DNA from: Pedobacter sp. W3I1
GTDB taxonomy: Bacteria; Bacteroidota; Bacteroidia; Sphingobacteriales; Sphingobacteriaceae
Direction: 5' to 3'
NCBI RefSeq assembly: GCF_030816015.1
Contig: NZ_JAUSXN010000001.1
Location: 5,890,001-5,954,000, forward strand
DNA: 64,000 nt
A program made the translations under genes and the position numbers. Each line of letters starts with the position of its first letter. Within the stretch, counting starts at the first letter, position 1. Under the pieces are notes generated by a model that was not told the origin of the DNA, did not search any database, and saw nothing but the letters and a program-made list of their open reading frames with translations. This document shows, piece after piece, positions 50,899 to 59,443 of the stretch.

Positions 50899-51291
50899 AT
50901 GACGGGAGAGAAAAGTTTAGCAAAACTGCTAAAAACAATGAAACCAGTGCATAACCCTGGCGAATTTGTATTCTGTAGGGTTGAACATCCAAACACAATA
51001 GATATCAACCTGGCGATTTGTTTATTCAAAGAACAAGAAGCAACCACGGTGGTCTTAAAAAAAGAAATTGCAGATCATTTGGGTCTTGAATATACTTTTA
51101 TCGCTTCTTGGATCACATTAACCGTACACTCTTCTTTAGAAGCCGTAGGTTTAACAGCAGCATTTTCAGTTGCCCTAGCCGAAAAAGGCATAAGCTGCAA
51201 TGTAATCGCGGGCTATTATCACGACCATATATTTGTGAATGTGAAAGATAACGGGGCAGCGATGAATATTTTAGAACAACTCTCCAAATAA
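50899..51291 (+). CDS. ACT-domain protein
   Basis: This 130-aa protein consists of paired ACT-like units. The ATG at 50899 is preferred; the upstream TTG lies inside the GH20 gene. Landmarks are PGEFVFCRVEH, ITLTVHSSLEAVGLTAAFSVALAEKGISCNVIAGYYHDHIFV and a short C-terminal helix. ACT domains bind small ligands such as amino acids. The stop overlaps the start of the CYTH gene by one base, so the two are coupled. Confidence 0.88.
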   Translation: MTGEKSLAKLLKTMKPVHNPGEFVFCRVEHPNTIDINLAICLFKEQEATTVVLKKEIADHLGLEYTFIASWITLTVHSSLEAVGLTAAFSVALAEKGISCNVIAGYYHDHIFVNVKDNGAAMNILEQLSK

Positions 51292-51762
51292 TGGGTAAAG
51301 AAATAGAACGTAAGTTTTTGATCGATCAGCAAAAGTGGAATAACCTGAGCAAACCGGAAGGAAAACTTTTTAGACAAGGTTATTTACTTACAGACAAAGA
51401 TAAAACCATACGTGTAAGAGCAACAGCAACCAAAGGCTTTTTAACCATAAAAGGTCAAACGATTGGTGCCACACGGATGGAGTACGAATATGAAATCCCG
51501 GGTTGACGAAGCCACAGAATTATTAGATAATTTCTCCTTATCCGAGCTTTCGAAAACACGCTATGAAATTACAGTTAGCGGTAAGGTTTGGGAGATAGAT
51601 GTATTTTTAGGTGACAATAAAGGCTTAATCGTTGCCGAAATTGAGCTTGAAAGCGAAGACGAGGTTTTCGATTTGCCAGATTGGGTAACCACAGAAGTTA
51701 CCAAAGAAGAAAAGTATTATAACTCCAATTTAACGGTTAAGCCTTTTAAAGATTGGGTTTAG
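51291..51762 (+). pseudogene. CYTH-domain protein, frameshifted in a GGG run
   Basis: The frame from 51291 encodes the first half of a CYTH (triphosphate tunnel) protein: EIERKFLI at the start, FRQGYLLTDKDKTIRVRAT and FLTIKGQT. It ends after MEYEYEIPG at 51506. The second half continues in another frame (VDEATELLDNFSLSELSKTR, IDVFLGDNKGLIVAEIELES) to 51762. The span of 472 bp is one base more than 157 codons. Removing one G from the GGG at 51500-51502 restores a normal protein of about 156 aa. CYTH proteins bind or hydrolyse triphosphates and polyphosphate. This is either a real loss or a base-calling error. Confidence 0.92.
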
Positions 51763-51772
51763 ATTTATAAAG

Positions 51773-51805
51773 AGACCTTATAGGTTTCGAAAACCTATAA
51801 GGTCT
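51773..51805. repeat. Perfect 15-bp hairpin between convergent genes
   Basis: AGACCTTATAGGTTT and AAACCTATAAGGTCT flank a 3-nt loop. There is no T run of note, so it may be a REP element or mRNA-end stabiliser rather than a classical terminator. Confidence 0.85.
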
Positions 51806-51814
51806 AAAATTATT

Positions 51815-52783
51815 CTATTTAGCCAAGGGCGTTGTTACGCCAGGCTTAATAATACCTTTCAGTTCTACATCAAAAACCAAGGGTGTAAATGGATTAATTG
51901 GTCCACCTCCGTTTTCGCCGAAACCCAGTTTCGATGGCAAAATCATTTTAATCTTACCACCAACGCCAATCAGCTGAATTCCCTGAATAACCCCTTGTGG
52001 CAATTGGCCTAATGGTAAGCTGCGCGGTACATATTGAACGCTTTCAGAGAAAATTCCAGCCTCTTTTGCAATTTTAGCATTTGAAGTATCAAAAACATTC
52101 AATGTTCCATTCGATTTTTTATTGGTAAACTGGCCTGTGTAGTCCATTAATACCGTATCGGTTAAAGTTGCTCTTTCTGAGTTGCCTGGGGCATAAATTA
52201 CATACTGCAGTCCAGATGGCGCTGTAGTTACCTTTAAATCATTCTCGGCAACGTATTTTGCAATTTTAGCAGGTTCTACTACTTTATTTTTTTCATTTAG
52301 TGCTTTGTATTCCGATTCAAAAAAAAGACGTTTCTTCGCTTCGAAAATAGAATCGGGATCTTTCCCTTTATGCAACACTTTCTCAATTTTAATGGTGAAA
52401 GAAGCAATATTTGATTTTAATCCTTTTGGTTTAGGCTGACCTGAATATTTCTCCATCGAATCCAGGTTCAACTTAAAAACAGCGCTATCTCCTTCACCAA
52501 GCAATTTTAAACCAGAGGCTAAATCGCCTTTAAACATCGATTTGCTAATGGCAAAGAAAGCCGGACGTTCATTATCATAGGTATTTACCATTACCGAATC
52601 GGGGTTGGTATTGGTTTCTACCGTTTGAACACCGTTTAACTTTACATAATCGCCATCCTGAATTTTCGGCTTACCATCACTTTTATAGATCTTGTAAGTC
52701 ATATCTCCTTCACCCTTTTCGAATTTGTTACAGGCAGACAGGCCTAATGCCGCTGCCAAGAGTATAATAGTTCCCTTTTTCAT
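51815..52783 (-). CDS. FKBP-type peptidyl-prolyl isomerase lipoprotein (copy A)
   Basis: This 322-aa lipoprotein has signal MKKGTIILLAAALGLSAC (Cys18). It holds a degenerate N-terminal FKBP-like half (IQDGDYVKLN, LLGEGDSAVFKLNLDSM) and a C-terminal FKBP domain. The latter reads TLTDTVLMDYTGQF, IQGIQLIGVGGKIKMILPSKLGFGENGGGPINPFTPLVFDVEL. It is a paralogue of the gene at 53117, sharing the whole layout. It folds or matures envelope proteins at the membrane surface; whether the isomerase site is active is not certain. Confidence 0.9.
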   Translation of the reverse strand: MKKGTIILLAAALGLSACNKFEKGEGDMTYKIYKSDGKPKIQDGDYVKLNGVQTVETNTNPDSVMVNTYDNERPAFFAISKSMFKGDLASGLKLLGEGDSAVFKLNLDSMEKYSGQPKPKGLKSNIASFTIKIEKVLHKGKDPDSIFEAKKRLFFESEYKALNEKNKVVEPAKIAKYVAENDLKVTTAPSGLQYVIYAPGNSERATLTDTVLMDYTGQFTNKKSNGTLNVFDTSNAKIAKEAGIFSESVQYVPRSLPLGQLPQGVIQGIQLIGVGGKIKMILPSKLGFGENGGGPINPFTPLVFDVELKGIIKPGVTTPLAK

Positions 52784-53116
52784 TTAGTTTATTTATTAAA
52801 AACAGTTTACAGATCCTATTTCAAAATGCTTACTGTTTTATTAGATCACTACAAAGATAGGTTATAAAAGTTTTTATAAATCTTTGAAACGCTTTATTTC
52901 TCGGCCCAGTATCAAAAAAAGATGGGCAAAAAAAGAGGCTCCACTGTATCATAAATATAGAATTGTCATCCTGAGTCTGTCGAAGGACTGTTTAAATATC
53001 TCGAAAGGCGTTTCGACAAGCTCAACGTGACAAATTGAATGGAATTACAGCTTATGATACAGCCAAAAAAAAATCCTGCCTAAATAATAAGCAGGATTTT
53101 AAAATATCTTAAGAAA
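52784..53116. other. Gap between FKBP paralogues: promoter region, REP-like repeat, terminator
   Basis: These 333 bp hold no gene. At 52962-53036 a REP-like pair (GTCATCCTGAGTCTGTCGAAGG then GGCGTTTCGACAAGCTCAAC, GTGAC) is seen, followed by the terminator of copy B. Confidence 0.75.
53064..53100 (-). terminator. Terminator of FKBP copy B
   Basis: AAATCCTGC (53071-53079) pairs with GCAGGATTT (53091-53099). On the minus strand a run of nine T follows. Confidence 0.93.
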
Positions 53117-54112
53117 TTATTTTTTAACTACCGGCGCAGGCATTTGTACTGGAGCTGCTGCAGCTGGTTTTCCTTTGATAATATCTTTGATTTCTAAATC
53201 GAAAGCAATTGGACTGAACGGCATGATACCCACTTGTGGTGCGCCTTGCTCGCCGTAACCTAAGTTAGAAGGGATAATCACTTTAATTTTACCACCTTTA
53301 CCAATTAACTGTAAAGCTTCAGTAAATCCTGGGATTGTACCGCCAACTGGCATTTTTTGCGGGCCGTAAGGTTTACCTGGTTTAAATTCGTTTTCTGCTT
53401 TAGCCAGTTTCTCATCACTTGTATCGAAGATTTTGTATTTACCATCTTTACCTTTTTTAGTTACTCTACCAGTATAATCAATTAGTACGGTATCGCCTAA
53501 AGCAGGTTTTTCTGCACTACCTGGTTTTTCAATGATGTAGTGTAAACCACTTGCAGTAGTTTTGGTTGCTAATTTAGTATCTTCTAAATAGCTTTTCAAT
53601 TTTGCAGGTTCAGCAGCTTTTCTTTTTTCTGAAGCAGCTTTGTAATCAGCCTGGAAAAACTCTGTGGCTCTTTTATTAAAGGTAGAATCAGCTTCGCCAG
53701 TTTTTTTCTTGAACACTTTTTCAATTTTAACCGTAAAAGTAATGTATTTATCATTTTTAAACTGCTCTGGTTTAGGTTGTTTACTATGAAGTGCCATAGT
53801 ATCTAAGTTTACTTTAAAAGTAGCGCTATCGCCTTCTCCAAACAATGTTAAAACATCGTTCATATCACCAGCATACATTTTTTTCTGAGCAGGAAATACT
53901 GCAGGAGTTTCGCTATCGAAAGTGCTTGATAAAACTGAATCCTTATCGTTTTTCTGGATAAAATTCATTTTAACGATATCGCCTTCTTTGATTTTCTCGT
54001 TACCTGCCGAGTGGTGAATGGTATACAATAACCCACCGGCTCCCTTTTTCTCTTTGTTACATGCCGCTAAACCTAAGGTGGCTGCTGCTAGAATAATAAT
54101 TCCTTTTTTCAT
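53117..54112 (-). CDS. FKBP-type peptidyl-prolyl isomerase lipoprotein (copy B)
   Basis: This 331-aa lipoprotein has signal MKKGIIILAAATLGLAAC (Cys18) and is clearly homologous to copy A over its full length: KIKEGDIVKMN, TLFGEGDSATFKVNLDTM, then TLFGEGDSATF-type N-half and a C-terminal FKBP domain with ALGDTVLIDYTGRV, GFTEALQLIGKGGKIKVIIPSNLGYGEQGAP and IMPFSPIAFDLEIKDI. A short Ala/Pro tail ends it. The two genes probably arose by tandem duplication. Confidence 0.92.
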   Translation of the reverse strand: MKKGIIILAAATLGLAACNKEKKGAGGLLYTIHHSAGNEKIKEGDIVKMNFIQKNDKDSVLSSTFDSETPAVFPAQKKMYAGDMNDVLTLFGEGDSATFKVNLDTMALHSKQPKPEQFKNDKYITFTVKIEKVFKKKTGEADSTFNKRATEFFQADYKAASEKRKAAEPAKLKSYLEDTKLATKTTASGLHYIIEKPGSAEKPALGDTVLIDYTGRVTKKGKDGKYKIFDTSDEKLAKAENEFKPGKPYGPQKMPVGGTIPGFTEALQLIGKGGKIKVIIPSNLGYGEQGAPQVGIMPFSPIAFDLEIKDIIKGKPAAAAPVQMPAPVVKK

Positions 54113-54158
54113 TTATTTAATTTTGACTTTTTTAAGTTTATTGTTTTATTTCTTGTGT

Positions 54159-55169
54159 TTAAGCAATCAATTGTTCTTTGTATTCTGCTAATATCGTTTT
54201 AAATTCGTTTACTACATCAGCTAAAGGTTTTTCTGCTGCACCACCTGCCGCATTTCTATGGCCACCGCCATTAAAATACTTTTTACAGATTTCGTTGGCC
54301 GGAAAATCGCCTGTAGACCTCACAGATAATTTAACCTTATCCGTACGTTCAACAATTAATGCGGCTAAACGGATACCGTTAATTGATAATGCATAGTTTA
54401 CCACACCCTCTGTATCACCGGTTGCGCTATGGTATTGTGCCAGTTCTTCTTTTGTAACCGAAATAATGGCGGTATTGTATTCTCTTATTACTTCTAACTT
54501 GTTTGACAGGCAATAACCCAAAAAGCGTAAACGATTTTCGCTCGCATTATCGTATACCAGTTGGTGGATTTTCGAATGCTCCGCACCAAGATCTATCAGA
54601 TCGGCAGCAATACGATAAACGTCGGCTGTTGCTGATGGAAAGCGGAAAGATCCGGAATCCGTCATGATACCAGTATACAAACAAGCGGCAACATCTTTAT
54701 TGATCCCCGCTTTATCTTCCAATTGGTTAACAATAAAATCGTAAACCAACTGCGCAGCAGCACAGGCATTGATATCCCAATGGCGGTAATCATCAAAATC
54801 TTCAGGTTCGAGGTGATGATCGATCATGATCTTTTTAGCACCTGCAGCCCTAACCAATTCGCCTAATTCATTAATGCGGCTAAGGGTATTAAAATCAAGA
54901 CAAAAAATGAGCGAAGCTTCATCCACTAACCTGGCTGCTTCTTCTTGTTGCTCAGTAAAAATAATTACATCGCCATTATTTGGCATCCAATGCAAAAAAG
55001 TTGGGTAATCTGTTGGTGTGATTACCTTAACATGATGGCCTTTTTGAATTAAATATCCATATAAACCAAGAGATGAACCCATCGCATCGCCATCGGGTTT
55101 GTGATGCGTAGTGATCACAATTCGTTGTGGCGTAGCCAATAATGTTTTTAATTCAGTTAATGTAAGCAT
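54159..55169 (-). CDS. DHH-family phosphoesterase (NrnA-like nanoRNase / pAp phosphatase)
   Basis: This 336-aa enzyme starts at the ATG with complement at 55167-55169; the longer frame begins at TTG and is rejected. DHH motifs are intact: THHKPDGDAMGSSLGL, LIFCLDFNTLSRI, MIDHHLEP and GIMTDSGSF. The C-terminal DHHA1 domain ends in FNGGGHRNAAGG. NrnA-type enzymes degrade very short RNAs and dephosphorylate 3'-phosphoadenosine 5'-phosphate. It lies 46 bp downstream of nothing else on this strand and precedes FKBP copy B. Confidence 0.93.
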   Translation of the reverse strand: MLTLTELKTLLATPQRIVITTHHKPDGDAMGSSLGLYGYLIQKGHHVKVITPTDYPTFLHWMPNNGDVIIFTEQQEEAARLVDEASLIFCLDFNTLSRINELGELVRAAGAKKIMIDHHLEPEDFDDYRHWDINACAAAQLVYDFIVNQLEDKAGINKDVAACLYTGIMTDSGSFRFPSATADVYRIAADLIDLGAEHSKIHQLVYDNASENRLRFLGYCLSNKLEVIREYNTAIISVTKEELAQYHSATGDTEGVVNYALSINGIRLAALIVERTDKVKLSVRSTGDFPANEICKKYFNGGGHRNAAGGAAEKPLADVVNEFKTILAEYKEQLIA

Positions 55170-55355
55170 ATATTTTTTGCGCTGCAAAGCTAAGTAAATT
55201 TAGATTAGGATTAAAGGATTTTAGGATTAGTAAGATCATAGTTTTAAAAGAGATTAAGATTAACAGAATTATGTAGCATAAAAAAAGCTCAATTATCCCT
55301 TTAAAGCCTAATGATCGATTACTAACCTCGATTCACAACCGAAGAACAATGTTTA

Positions 55356-55386
55356 TTGCTTATTCATCAATTAAAACGTATTTTTG
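55356..55386 (+). promoter_or_regulatory. ndk promoter
   Basis: TTG at 55356-55358 and TATTTTTG at 55379-55386 are separated by 20 bp. The ndk ATG is at 55412. Confidence 0.65.
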
Positions 55387-55411
55387 CAAAAAATTTGATA
55401 TCAAAAGCACA

Positions 55412-55831
55412 ATGAGCACTAACAGAACTTTTACCATGATCAAGCCAGATGCAGTAGTAAACGGCCATATCGGATCAATCATTAACGACATTACTAATGC
55501 TGGTTTCAAAATCATTGCATTAAAATATACTAAACTTACAGCCGAAACTGCAGGTCAGTTCTATGCTGTTCACGCTGAGCGTCCTTTTTATAAAGATTTA
55601 GTAAGTTTTATGTCTTCGGGACCTATTGTTGCTGCTATTTTAGAAAAAGACAACGCAGTTGAAGATTTCAGAAAATTGATCGGCGCTACTAACCCGGCTG
55701 AAGCTGCAGAAGGCACCATCCGTCAGAAATATGCAAAATCAATCGATGCAAACGCTGTTCACGGTTCAGATTCTGACGAGAATGCAGAAATTGAAGGTAA
55801 CTTCTTCTTCAAAGCAGACGAACGTTTCTAA
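55412..55831 (+). CDS. ndk: Nucleoside diphosphate kinase
   Basis: This 139-aa enzyme transfers the gamma phosphate between nucleoside triphosphates and diphosphates through a phospho-histidine, His117 in NAVHGSDS. Other hallmarks are RTFTMIKPDAV at the N-terminus, YAVHAERPFYKDLVSFMSSGPIVA and GATNPAEAAEGTIR. The longer frame from 55349 is rejected because the ATG at 55412 gives the normal family start. The gene has its own promoter and terminator. Confidence 0.98.
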   Translation: MSTNRTFTMIKPDAVVNGHIGSIINDITNAGFKIIALKYTKLTAETAGQFYAVHAERPFYKDLVSFMSSGPIVAAILEKDNAVEDFRKLIGATNPAEAAEGTIRQKYAKSIDANAVHGSDSDENAEIEGNFFFKADERF

Positions 55832-55852
55832 TTCTCCACACAAAAAATTTAC

Positions 55853-55887
55853 AATAAAGCCCCGAATATTCGGGGTTTTATTGTTTT
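55853..55887 (+). terminator. ndk terminator
   Basis: The palindrome CCCCGAATATTCGGGG (55860-55875) is extended by AATAAAG / TTTTATT, then a T-rich tail. Confidence 0.92.
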
Positions 55888-55965
55888 ATCTATTTTGTAT
55901 CTTTCGGGCTTTAAATATTATCCATCATTAAACCTGTTGGAATTAATTACACCATAAAATAATCA

Positions 55966-56736
55966 ATGAAGAGAATTTTCTTAGCGGTATGTCTATCCGG
56001 TATCGCTGTTGCATCTTATGCACAAACCAAAACGGCAAAGAAACCTGTTGCCAAAAAATCGACCACAGCCACTAAAACATCAACTCTTGCATCTGCTGGT
56101 TTAAAATCTACGTTAGATTCTACCAGTTATGCTTTTGGTACCTCAATCGGTGCCGGCTTAAAAACAACTGGCCTTTCTACCTTAAATTACGAAGTATTGT
56201 TAAAAGGCTTGAAAGATGCATTTACCGGCGGCAAGGTTGTGTTAACCCAGCAGCAGGCCCAACAGTGTATAAATGAAGCATTAGCAAAGGCATCATCGGT
56301 AAAAAACAAAGCTGAAACAGAAGCAAATAAAATTAAATACGCACCAATTATGAAAGAAGGACAAGATTTCTTAGAACAGAACAAAAAACGTGCAGGTGTA
56401 CAAACAACTGCAAGCGGTTTACAGTATGAAGTTTTAACCGCTGGTACTGGCGTTAAACCGTTGGCAACCGATTCGGTACTGGTTCATTATAAAGGAACAT
56501 TATTAAACGGAAAACAATTTGACAGCTCTTACGATAGAGGTGAACCGATTTCTTTTCCTTTAAACCAGGTAATTAAAGGCTGGACAGAAGGTGTACAGTT
56601 AATGCCTGCTGGTTCAAAATATAAATTCTTTATTCCTTACAACCTGGCTTATGGCGAACGTGGCGCAGGACAGGACATTCCTCCTTATAGCACGTTAATC
56701 TTCGAGGTTGAGTTGTTAAAAGTGAACGGGAAATAA
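55966..56736 (+). CDS. Periplasmic FKBP-type peptidyl-prolyl isomerase with FKBP N-domain (FklB/Mip type)
   Basis: This 256-aa exported protein has a signal peptide (MKRIFLAVCLSGIAVASYAQ), a Lys/Ala/Thr-rich linker and an FKBP N-terminal dimerisation domain (TLDSTSYAFGTSIGAGLKTTGL, LLKGLKDAFTGG). A long helix follows, then a full FKBP domain. The FKBP domain has ADSVLVHYKGTLLNGKQFDSSYDRG, VIKGWTEGVQLMPAGSKYKFFIPYNLAYGERGAG and IPPYSTLIFEVELLKV, with active-site aromatic and Asp residues conserved. Its layout matches FklB/FkpA/Mip. It is unlinked to the two lipoprotein FKBPs but may act in the same pathway. Confidence 0.95.
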   Translation: MKRIFLAVCLSGIAVASYAQTKTAKKPVAKKSTTATKTSTLASAGLKSTLDSTSYAFGTSIGAGLKTTGLSTLNYEVLLKGLKDAFTGGKVVLTQQQAQQCINEALAKASSVKNKAETEANKIKYAPIMKEGQDFLEQNKKRAGVQTTASGLQYEVLTAGTGVKPLATDSVLVHYKGTLLNGKQFDSSYDRGEPISFPLNQVIKGWTEGVQLMPAGSKYKFFIPYNLAYGERGAGQDIPPYSTLIFEVELLKVNGK

Positions 56737-57122
56737 GATTTGTGCAGTCAGATGTTACCATCTGACTGTTAATGCAAATAATATTGTGAGATAATTACTT
56801 CTTTTAGAAAAAGAAGTAGAGATCGTGTCAGATCGTAACATTTGACACCACTACGAAATACCTGCTTATTTATTGAGCAGGTATTTTTTTTTTGGAAAAC
56901 AACGTTCAATGCGATGTGGCAACTGTAGTCCCGCCACCGCTTATAGTCCTCGCTACGCTGCGGGCTATGCCGCTTTGTCGGGTTTATTAGAGAACGGGCT
57001 GTAGCCTTAAAAGGGTAGTCAGATGTTACCACGATGAAGATGCTGGAACAAGTTCAGCAGGACGAATCTTGGTATTTACCAAAACTTTCTTCAGTATTCA
57101 ATGTTAGCTATTACAAATTAAC
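56737..57122. repeat. Intergenic repeat cluster between FKBP and the small lipoprotein
   Basis: No gene is seen in these 386 bp. CAGTCAGATG-TTAC-CATCTGACTG at 56745-56768 is the hairpin also found at 31166. A solo TAGTCCCG-hairpin-TCGGGTTTA core is at 56923-56989. GATGCTGGAACAAGTTCAGC at about 57038 is the dispersed repeat found around the GIY-YIG gene. Confidence 0.75.
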
Positions 57123-57305
57123 ATGAATATGAAAAGAGCATTCCCTTTAGTACTGATCGCATTTTTATGCACTACCTTAAGCAGTTGTGAACTAGTAGAA
57201 GGTATATTTAAAGCCGGCGTTTGGGTTGGCGTTATTGTAGTTGTAGTAGTGGTTGCACTGCTGATCTGGATTTTATCGAAGATATTTGGCGGAGGGAGAA
57301 GTTAG
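57123..57305 (+). CDS. Small lipoprotein-like membrane protein, 60 aa
   Basis: This short protein has a lipoprotein signal (MKRAFPLVLIAFLCTTLSSC; the start may be the second ATG at 57129), then ELVEGIFKAG, one membrane helix (VGVIVVVVVVALLIWILSKIF) and a Gly/Arg tail. Proteins of this design are common in Bacteroidota. No function is known; names transferred from phosphatidate cytidylyltransferase in databases are not supported by its size. Confidence 0.75.
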   Translation: MNMKRAFPLVLIAFLCTTLSSCELVEGIFKAGVWVGVIVVVVVVALLIWILSKIFGGGRS

Positions 57306-57420
57306 TTTGGAATTGGGGGGGTTAGTCCTGAGTCCGAAGTCTACAGCTCTTAGTCGGGAGTTTGGATCCCTATTAAAATATAAAGGGCATGAGTTTTAAA
57401 CTTTTGCCCTTTTATTAGCC

Positions 57421-57711
57421 TCACAAAAATACCATTTCCGTAATTACTTCGCTCCCGGCATGTTCATTTAGTTTTTGGATAATGCCCTGGCGCACCATAA
57501 CCAATTCATTTTTGATTACCGAAGATTCGATACGCAAAAACAGCTTTTTGTCGTGGATGTAAATCTGCTTGGTTCTGTTTGCTATGGCGGTGCCCATAAT
57601 TTCTGGCCAGATTGACAAGATCGAAGTTTCGTCGAATTTTCGGCGCAAACGGTATACATCCAGCATTTTGCTGATGGCATCTTTTACGGTAACATCATTG
57701 GGTTTACGCAT
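57421..57711 (-). CDS. DUF721 (DciA-like) protein
   Basis: This 96-aa protein has VKDAISKMLDVYRLRRKFDETSILSIWPEIMGTAIANRTKQIYI, the DUF721 core with the W-x-E-I-x-G motif, and LFLRIESSVIKNELVMVRQGIIQKLN. DUF721 overlaps the family of DciA, which loads the replicative helicase in bacteria without DnaC. Its start overlaps the end of recF by 8 bp, so it is co-translated with it. A replication role is inferred. Confidence 0.92.
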   Translation of the reverse strand: MRKPNDVTVKDAISKMLDVYRLRRKFDETSILSIWPEIMGTAIANRTKQIYIHDKKLFLRIESSVIKNELVMVRQGIIQKLNEHAGSEVITEMVFL

Positions 57712-58807
57712 TTTGTATCGTTCCGTTATCTACTTCGAACAAAGTTACATCAACTTCTATTTTTTCAAAAATTGATTTTACTCTCTCTCTTCCTGTATCT
57801 GTAATAAATATTTGCCCAAAATCATGGTGGGAAACCATCTGCATTAATTTTTGAACGCGGTTATCATCCAACTTATCAAAAATATCATCCAACAAAAGCA
57901 ATGGCTTAAATCCTTTGTTTTTAGCAAGGTAAGCATACTGGGCAATTTTTAAAGCAATTAAAAAAGACTTCTGCTGCCCTTGCGAGCCAAACTTTTTTAA
58001 AGGCATTCCGCTGATTACAAATGCCAGTTCATCTTTATGAATGCCCGTCGTGGTTCGCTCCAGCACACGATCTTTTTCTACCGATTTTTTTAACAGCTCT
58101 TCGAAAGTTGCCTCATTCAATTGCGATTGATAATTCAGCTCCACCGTTTCCTTGTTGTTTGTAAGGTAGGTATAATATTGATTAAATAGCGGAATAAACT
58201 CATCCATAAAGGCTTTACGGATGGCGAATATCTTTTTCCCGGCTATAATCAACTGTTCATCCAAAATTTCGAGCAGCGTAGGATCGTACTTTCTGGTAAT
58301 GGCGATCTGCTTTAGTAAGGCATTCCGATTTAACAAAATACGGTTATAAGTAATTAACTGATCCAGGTAATGAGCATCGGTTTGCGAAATCACATTATCA
58401 ATAAACTTTCTCCGCTCCTCACTACCTTCCATAATCAGGTTTACATCATAGGGAGAAACCATCACTACCGGAAAAAGGCCAACATGATCGGCCAATTTCT
58501 CGTATTCTTTTTTATTGCGTTTGAATTGTTTTTTTTGATTGCGTTTTACGCCACAAGAAATTTTTTCATTCCTTTCGTTGCGCTCAAAATCGCCCTGAAT
58601 CATAAAAACTTCTTCATTCGTTTTGATCTGCTGGCTATCGATGGGATTAAAGTAACTTTTACATAGACAGAGGTAGTGAATGGCATCGAGCATATTCGTT
58701 TTACCTGAGCCATTATTACCCGTAAAAACATTTACAGTTTCCGAGAAATGGAGATCTGCATCGGTATAGTTCTTGAAATTTAGAAGGGTAATATTTTTTA
58801 ACCACAT
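57704..58807 (-). CDS. recF: RecF, DNA replication and repair protein
   Basis: This 367-aa SMC-like ATPase loads RecA at single-strand gaps with RecO and RecR. Walker A is GNNGSGKT at residues 30-37 in FTGNNGSGKTNMLDAI. The signature region has TTGIHKDELAF and GSQGQQKSFLIALKIAQYAYL. Walker B is PLLLLDDIFDKLDD, and the C-terminus has QIFITDTG. Length is normal. It overlaps the DUF721 gene and is divergent from the 58913 and TPR genes. Confidence 0.97.
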   Translation of the reverse strand: MWLKNITLLNFKNYTDADLHFSETVNVFTGNNGSGKTNMLDAIHYLCLCKSYFNPIDSQQIKTNEEVFMIQGDFERNERNEKISCGVKRNQKKQFKRNKKEYEKLADHVGLFPVVMVSPYDVNLIMEGSEERRKFIDNVISQTDAHYLDQLITYNRILLNRNALLKQIAITRKYDPTLLEILDEQLIIAGKKIFAIRKAFMDEFIPLFNQYYTYLTNNKETVELNYQSQLNEATFEELLKKSVEKDRVLERTTTGIHKDELAFVISGMPLKKFGSQGQQKSFLIALKIAQYAYLAKNKGFKPLLLLDDIFDKLDDNRVQKLMQMVSHHDFGQIFITDTGRERVKSIFEKIEVDVTLFEVDNGTIQNA

Positions 58808-58912
58808 AAATATGTCACAAATTTACCGTTTTTTAGCCTCTTAACATCCATTGTTTAAAATAAACGTTAATAACATTTAAAAAAACTGTACTTTCATAGC
58901 AAGGAAAATTAG

Positions 58913-59320
58913 ATGGTTGCACAAAAAATGTTAGAAGGGAATGTTCTATGGTCTTATGATCATGAACTAACCGATGAGAAAAGTTCGGGCTGGATTAAAA
59001 AAATCGCAGGTTTGTTTTCGTTTTTAAAGCCAATTCATAATCACGAGGGCAATATCTTATTGGCGTCAAATGGTCTTTTTATCACTGGAGATGAACAATT
59101 GGAACTTCCATTATCGAACATAGAAGAAGTTTATATGGGCTTCGACGATTTATTTCCAGCTTCATCAGCAAAAAACTTCGGCGCATTCTGGCAGCCCATT
59201 AGAATTAGATCGACTGTAAGCCGCTCTGAAAGTCAAACGGTATACCTGGTGATTAACCACACTGGTATTTTTAGCGATAACCAAACCTGGTTTAACACAC
59301 TAATTAGCTTGTTACGCTAA
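58913..59320 (+). CDS. Hypothetical protein, 135 aa
   Basis: I do not recognise this protein. It is soluble, without a signal peptide. It is strand-rich: LEGNVLWSYDHELTD, GNILLASNGLFITGDEQLELPLSNIEEVYMGFDD, IRIRSTVSRSESQTVYLVINHTG and a final helix. The order of strands and the closing helix recall PH-like domains but no motif proves this. It is transcribed divergently from recF. The frame is clean and of ordinary composition, so it is probably real. Confidence 0.65.
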   Translation: MVAQKMLEGNVLWSYDHELTDEKSSGWIKKIAGLFSFLKPIHNHEGNILLASNGLFITGDEQLELPLSNIEEVYMGFDDLFPASSAKNFGAFWQPIRIRSTVSRSESQTVYLVINHTGIFSDNQTWFNTLISLLR

Positions 59321-59389
59321 TGGTCATGACGATTTTACAATCTACAAGCCTAAATAACTAATGTTTAATTAAATACTTCAAAATAAAGA

Positions 59390-59419
59390 TTGATACTTTG
59401 ATTGAAAAATGTATTTTTG
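59390..59419 (+). promoter_or_regulatory. Promoter of the TPR membrane protein gene
   Basis: TTG at 59390-59392 and TATTTTTG at 59412-59419 are separated by 19 bp. The ATG at 59444 follows 24 nt later. Confidence 0.7.
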
Positions 59420-59443
59420 CAATCTTAAATTTTTTAAACAAAC

